This document shows positions 5,750-8,691 of a stretch of DNA of 8,691 bases, piece after piece. Source of the stretch: Methylocystaceae bacterium UBA5192 (GTDB lineage Bacteria > Pseudomonadota > Alphaproteobacteria > Rhizobiales > Beijerinckiaceae). Positions within the stretch are counted from its first letter, which is position 1; every line of letters begins with the position of its first letter. The stretch spans positions 1 through 8,691 of the forward strand of contig DHWC01000013.1 of the NCBI GenBank assembly GCA_002412985.1, written 5' to 3'. The notes under the pieces were generated by a model that saw nothing but the letters and a program-made list of their open reading frames with translations, did no database searches and had not been told where the DNA came from. The translations under genes and the position numbers were made by a program.

Positions 5750-6532
5750 TTAGCATTCTGATTTTCCGCATTTTCGAATGTTATCAAGCTTAGCTTTAAG
5801 CTCCGCATAAGGCACACCGCCGACAATGGCGTCTTGGCCCACGACCCATGCCGGGGTGCCGTCAAAACGCAGGGCTTCAGCCAGCATGCTGACTTCTTGA
5901 AGGGCGGCTGTTGTCTCGGGTTTTTTAAGATCTTCCTCAAGTCGGCTCATATCTGCGCCAACTTCTTTCGCCACGGCTAAAGCTTGGGCCTTAGCGATGT
6001 GGCCTTTGACGGAGAGAAGCTTTTGATGGAACTCCCAGAATTTTTGGGGTGAGAGCTGCATCCGCGCCGCTGTCGCTACTTGTGCGGTTTCTTGAGAGTC
6101 TGTGCCTAAAATTGCGAAATCTTTTAACACAACGCGTAATTTTGGATCTGTTTCGATCAGTTTGGCGACAGACGCCAAGGCGCGTTTACAATAGCCGCAA
6201 TTATAGTCAAAAAACTCGACTAAGGTTACGTCGCCATTTGGATTGCCCACCACAGCCTGATGCGGCGAGCGAAATAATTTTTCCTGATTGTCTAAAACGG
6301 CTTTTTGACGCGTTGCGTTTTCAGCAAGTTTTTGCCGCTTATCGAGCTCATCAATCGCCTCTTTCAGGACTTCAGGCTTTGACAATAAATAATCATGAAT
6401 AATTTTCTCAATATCCGTCTTCTGTAGGGTTGTTTGCTCGGATGCCGCTTGTGCGCTTTTGAGCGGAAACAAATTACTTACACCAGCCAGGAATAGAAAA
6501 ACGGTAGAAGCGAAAACAAGGGGGAAGCGCAT
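5750..6532 (-). CDS. DsbA/ScsC-type periplasmic thiol:disulfide oxidoreductase
   Basis: This is a 260-residue exported thioredoxin-fold protein. Residues 1-29 are a Sec signal peptide (hydrophobic core VFASTVFLFLAG, cleavage near AQA). Residues 38-87 are an alpha-helical, charged segment (IEKIIHDYLLSKPEVLKEAI) like the oligomerisation stalk of Com1/ScsC proteins. The thioredoxin domain runs from about 95: VTLVEFFDYNCGYCKRAL contains the redox motif Cys112-Gly-Tyr-Cys115, followed by the inserted helical domain and the cis-proline loop Gly-Thr226-Pro227. The stalk suggests an oligomeric isomerase-like protein rather than classic DsbA. Unusually, the C-terminus carries a second cysteine pair, Cys255 and Cys260 (KCGKSEC). 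A strong AAGGAG ribosome-binding site (6539-6544) sits six bases before the ATG. It lies 79 bases downstream of lptG. The family is sure; whether it acts as oxidase or isomerase is not. Confidence 0.93.
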   Translation of the reverse strand: MRFPLVFASTVFLFLAGVSNLFPLKSAQAASEQTTLQKTDIEKIIHDYLLSKPEVLKEAIDELDKRQKLAENATRQKAVLDNQEKLFRSPHQAVVGNPNGDVTLVEFFDYNCGYCKRALASVAKLIETDPKLRVVLKDFAILGTDSQETAQVATAARMQLSPQKFWEFHQKLLSVKGHIAKAQALAVAKEVGADMSRLEEDLKKPETTAALQEVSMLAEALRFDGTPAWVVGQDAIVGGVPYAELKAKLDNIRKCGKSEC

Positions 6533-6538
6533 CTCATA

Positions 6539-6544
6539 CTCCTT
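6539..6544 (-). promoter_or_regulatory. Strong ribosome-binding site of the dsbA-like gene
   Basis: AAGGAG on the minus strand lies six bases upstream of the ATG at 6532. It is the best Shine-Dalgarno match in the window and fixes the start that includes the full signal peptide. Confidence 0.8.
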
Positions 6545-6611
6545 TTGGCCCTAGGCTGTTTATTCTCTTTTGTGGGCTGTCTTATGAATTATCAATCGGT
6601 TGAGCCGCTGC

Positions 6612-7697
6612 TTAGCCGTCTTCTTGATAAAGAAGCATTAATGCGCCCAACATCACGCCAACGATTGCTGGCGACCAGGCCGCGACTGAAGGGCTTATTA
6701 AGGCGGCGCTTCCTAAGTCCGACAGAACCTTTGTCGCGATATAGAGCACGAAGCCAGCTACCACGCCATAGGCGAGCGTTTGTGTCACGCCGCCCATACG
6801 TGAAAAGCGCATAGAAAAGGAAGCCGCCACAAGCACCATCGCCACAAGTAAAAGCGGCCGCGCCAACAGGTTTTGGTAATGGAGCCAATAACCCGTGGCG
6901 TCCAAACCCGCATCCGCCGTTTCTTGAGCTACGGTCGTTAAACTCCAAAATGCCGTCGATTGCGGCGGTATGCTTGCGGCTGCAGCTTGTTCCGGCGTTA
7001 GGCTCGTCGCCAACATATAAGTTTTAACGCTGCGGGTCTCTTCTCCCGGCGCGCTAATGACGGCATCGCTTAAAACCCACACGCCGGGATCTAATCGCGC
7101 ACGGCTTGCAACAACGCGTTCGGTAAAACCGCCCGTGGCGGAGTAGATATTGACGTTAACTTCGAAAAGTTCAGTTCCCTTATTGGCGGAGCCGCTTGCA
7201 TGGATCACTGCAAGACCATCAACGCCATGTTGACGCAACCACACGCCATGATCGATGCGCACACTGCCTGGGACGCCAAAAAGTTCGAGCTCCATTTGGT
7301 CAGCATGCTGCTTAAGGGAAGCGGATAAGGGATTGTAAATTGTGATGGAGATGACGCCAATGAGAAAGGCCGTCATGACAGGCGCAAAAAGAAATTGCCA
7401 TACAGACATTCCAGCAGCGCGCGCAACAATGAGTTCAAGTTTGCGCGTCAAATCAACGAATGCCGCCATAGATCCAAAAAGAACTGCGAAAACGAGAATA
7501 TTTTCTGCAGCTGCAGGTACTTTCATCAGCGTTAACATCGCGACTGTCTTTGCCGTGACTTGCGGATTATCGCTCGCGCGTCGAAGCATTTCGACGAAGA
7601 CAACGACAAACATCAGACAAAAGATTGTAAAGAAAATCGAGAGGATTGTTTTCGTGAAACGCGCAGCGAGATAGCGCGTGATGGTTGCGCCAATCAT
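6612..7697 (-). CDS. lptG: LPS export ABC transporter permease LptG
   Basis: This is a 361-residue inner-membrane permease of the LptB2FG complex, which extracts lipopolysaccharide from the inner membrane and feeds it to LptC/LptA. The layout is that of the YjgP/YjgQ family: three N-terminal membrane segments (about 15-36, 62-81, 101-122), a periplasmic beta-jellyroll domain (about 123-277) and three C-terminal segments (about 278-297, 307-325, 338-357). The second segment and following loop (KVPAAAENILVFAVLFGS, then RKLELIVARAAGMS) carry the coupling helix that contacts LptB. The C-terminal block RPLLLVAMVLVAASFSMRF and the ending LLYQEDG identify LptG rather than LptF. The start has a GCGAGG ribosome-binding site. 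Its expected partner lptF is not between it and pepA, and lptD does not follow it. Length is normal and the gene appears intact. Confidence 0.93.
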   Translation of the reverse strand: MIGATITRYLAARFTKTILSIFFTIFCLMFVVVFVEMLRRASDNPQVTAKTVAMLTLMKVPAAAENILVFAVLFGSMAAFVDLTRKLELIVARAAGMSVWQFLFAPVMTAFLIGVISITIYNPLSASLKQHADQMELELFGVPGSVRIDHGVWLRQHGVDGLAVIHASGSANKGTELFEVNVNIYSATGGFTERVVASRARLDPGVWVLSDAVISAPGEETRSVKTYMLATSLTPEQAAAASIPPQSTAFWSLTTVAQETADAGLDATGYWLHYQNLLARPLLLVAMVLVAASFSMRFSRMGGVTQTLAYGVVAGFVLYIATKVLSDLGSAALISPSVAAWSPAIVGVMLGALMLLYQEDG

Positions 7698-7813
7698 GAA
7701 AGCCTCGCCTGGCGTTCAGGAATGAAGGGGGGGCGGCTCGAACGCTGCGCAAGTGTTATCGGCTCTATCACAATAGCCCTTTGAGGGGGGATCGCGGCTA
7801 TTTCGCGGCGTCA

Positions 7814-7842
7814 TTGACCCACTGACGCTGCCAGGATATTGC
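7814..7842 (+). promoter_or_regulatory. Candidate sigma70-type promoter for pepA
   Basis: A -35-like TTGACC (7814-7819) is followed after 17 bases by TATTGC (7837-7842). The -35 matches consensus at five of six positions and the -10 at about three of six. Transcription would start near 7849, giving a leader of about 50 bases. The -10 element lies in the left arm of the inverted repeat 7834-7855, so a protein bound there would block initiation. The assignment rests on pattern match only. Confidence 0.35.
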
Positions 7843-7855
7843 GCCCTAAATATCC
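7834..7855. repeat. 7-bp perfect inverted repeat overlapping the pepA promoter
   Basis: GGATATT at 7834-7840 and AATATCC at 7849-7855 are perfect inverted copies separated by eight bases, about 1.5 helical turns centre to centre. The position across the candidate -10 and transcription start fits a repressor operator. It could also form a stem in the RNA if transcription starts further upstream. Confidence 0.4.
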
Positions 7856-7861
7856 CAGTGC

Positions 7862-7875
7862 CGCCCATAAGGGCG
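7862..7875 (+). other. Small perfect hairpin in the pepA leader
   Basis: CGCCC (7862-7866) and GGGCG (7871-7875) form a five-base-pair GC stem around the loop ATAA, ending 22 bases before the pepA start. It is followed by A-rich sequence on the plus strand, so it is not an intrinsic terminator. It could affect mRNA stability or ribosome access. Confidence 0.35.
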
Positions 7876-7882
7876 TAAAAAC

Positions 7883-7892
7883 CCTCATGAGG
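7883..7892. repeat. 10-bp perfect palindrome containing the pepA ribosome-binding site
   Basis: CCTCATGAGG is a perfect palindrome whose right half supplies the GAGG Shine-Dalgarno sequence, five bases before the ATG at 7898. Binding of a protein, or pairing with CCTC, would hide the ribosome-binding site. It may be chance. Confidence 0.35.
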
Positions 7893-7897
7893 CGAAA

Positions 7898-8691
7898 ATG
7901 ACATTCAACGTCACAATTAAAACAGTCTCATTTGATGAGGCCGGGGCGCAGCTACGGGGATCGGAAGACCTTGAAAAGCCAGTGACTTTGGTTGCTTTCA
8001 GCGGCGCGGAGCTTGCTCTTGCGGCTTCCGTCAAGCCCCTGTTGGAAAGCGCCCAAGCGCAGATCGCTCGAGCGGCGAAGGCGGCAAAGTTTAAAGGTAA
8101 AGCTGGGTCAAGCCTGGAGATTCTCGCCCCCATCGGTCTCGCAGCGGCGAGATTAGTGCTCATTGGCGTGGATACTGGATCTGAGGAGACGGAATCTAAA
8201 TCGAGCGCAAAATCGCCTTCGGAGGAGTTTTTGAACCTGGGCGGAAAAACGGCTGGCCGCTTGCCGCAAGCTGGAGCTGCGCTCGTTCTTTTTGATTTTC
8301 CCAATCGACCAAGCGATTTATCTGCCGCAGCGGCGCAATTTGCTCTTGGCGCTTGGCTGAGAGCGTATCGTTTTGATCAGTATAAAACTAAAAAGGGTGA
8401 GGAAGCTGAGGCCGAGGGGCTCATTGAGCTCTCGCTCGCTTTAACAGATCCGACTTCAGCAAGAAGTGAGATTGACGAAATCGCCTCCTTAGCCGAGGCG
8501 GTTATTCTTTCGCGCAATCTTGTCAATGAACCAGCGAATGTTCTTTCGCCTGATGAATTTGCGCGTCGGGCTTCAGAATTAATGAAGTTGGGCGTTGAAG
8601 TAGAAATACTCGATGAGCGCGCAATGGCGGAATTGGGCATGCGCGCCTTGCTGGGCGTCGGACAAGGCTCAGAGGCAGAAAGCAAATTAGT
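7898..8691 (+). CDS. pepA: Leucyl aminopeptidase (M17), N-terminal half, cut by window end
   Basis: The frame starts at ATG 7898 after a GAGG ribosome-binding site and stays open to the last base: 264 full codons plus two bases, a little over half of a normal protein of about 490-500 residues. Residues 1-about 165 are the variable M17 N-terminal domain (LVAFSGAELA; RLVLIGVD). The start of the conserved catalytic domain follows from about 195: LAEAVILSRNLVNEPANVLS (199-217, with the diagnostic NEPAN at 210-214), then VEILDERAMAELGMRALLGV. The metal-binding Lys/Asp/Glu residues lie beyond the window. PepA is a cytoplasmic, hexameric, metal-dependent exopeptidase that releases N-terminal residues. 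E. coli PepA also binds DNA and acts in transcription control and plasmid recombination; whether this one does is unknown. Divergence from lpt genes is the usual context. Confidence 0.95.
   Translation, partial: MTFNVTIKTVSFDEAGAQLRGSEDLEKPVTLVAFSGAELALAASVKPLLESAQAQIARAAKAAKFKGKAGSSLEILAPIGLAAARLVLIGVDTGSEETESKSSAKSPSEEFLNLGGKTAGRLPQAGAALVLFDFPNRPSDLSAAAAQFALGAWLRAYRFDQYKTKKGEEAEAEGLIELSLALTDPTSARSEIDEIASLAEAVILSRNLVNEPANVLSPDEFARRASELMKLGVEVEILDERAMAELGMRALLGVGQGSEAESKL

Larger units (their letters stand above)
7698..7897. other. Divergent intergenic region between lptG and pepA
   Basis: Two hundred bases separate the divergent lptG and pepA starts. This is where lptF is found in E. coli and in many Proteobacteria. 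No reading frame here resembles LptF, and no recognisable remnant of it is visible. The region contains G-runs at 7727-7733 and 7785-7790, a plausible pepA promoter, and three small dyad symmetries close to pepA (listed separately). I find no convincing promoter facing lptG. Confidence 0.6.

Noticed and set aside
6567..6595. Promoter for the dsbA-like gene (TTGATA, 17 bases, CAAAAG on the minus strand)
   Set aside because: The -10 match is only about three of six, and read-through from lptG explains expression equally well.
7716..7904. Possible remnant of lptF on the minus strand upstream of lptG
   Set aside because: The 62-residue frame has no hydrophobic segments and nothing resembling LptF; it overlaps the pepA start and looks like chance coding.
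7885..8685. Minus-strand open frames opposite pepA (7885-8304 and 8377-8685)
   Set aside because: They are Ser/Ala/Arg-rich mirror frames of a clearly coding plus strand with an unmistakable aminopeptidase sequence.
1..8691. CRISPR array, insertion sequence, phage, toxin-antitoxin or defence island
   Set aside because: No regularly spaced repeats, transposase-like frame, terminal inverted repeats or defence-type domains are visible; genes are conserved chromosomal ones in familiar order.

Overview
The window looks like ordinary chromosomal DNA from an alphaproteobacterium, most likely of the Rhizobiales (Hyphomicrobiales). The evidence is the gene order aroQ-accB-accC-aat, convergent with a DUF2155 gene and an NDUFA12-type complex I subunit gene, which is characteristic of that class, together with protein sequences of alphaproteobacterial type. 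Base composition looks close to balanced by eye, low for many Rhizobiales. A methylotroph of the Beijerinckiaceae/Methylocystaceae kind is a tempting guess from the first two genes, but it is not proven.

Layout: (1) Bases 1-1157, rightward: the C-terminal end of an SRPBCC (START-like, MxaD-like) protein whose stop codon overlaps the start of a secreted seven-bladed YVTN/YncE beta-propeller. (2) A 170-base gap holding an AT-rich block of repeated AAACAATT half-sites and two competing GC stems. (3) Bases 1328-2559, rightward: an NDUFA12-family complex I subunit and a periplasmic DUF2155 protein with a long Ala/Pro/Lys tail. (4) Bases 2583-7697, leftward: lptG, a DsbA/ScsC-type thiol oxidoreductase, aroQ, accB, accC and aat, all closely spaced. 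(5) A 200-base divergent intergenic region with several small dyad symmetries. (6) From 7898 rightward: the N-terminal half of leucyl aminopeptidase pepA, cut off by the window edge.

Functionally the window mixes fatty-acid initiation (AccB/AccC), aromatic amino-acid synthesis (AroQ), protein turnover (Aat feeding the N-end rule, PepA), LPS export (LptG), envelope disulfide chemistry (DsbA-like) and respiration (NDUFA12). I see no mobile element, CRISPR array, tRNA or rRNA gene, and no complete novel system. The points most worth following up are the absence of lptF between lptG and pepA, the coupled SRPBCC/beta-propeller pair, the palindromic leader of pepA, the AT-rich half-site array near 1190, the twin-lysine tail of the DUF2155 protein, and the extra C-terminal cysteine pair of the DsbA-like protein.
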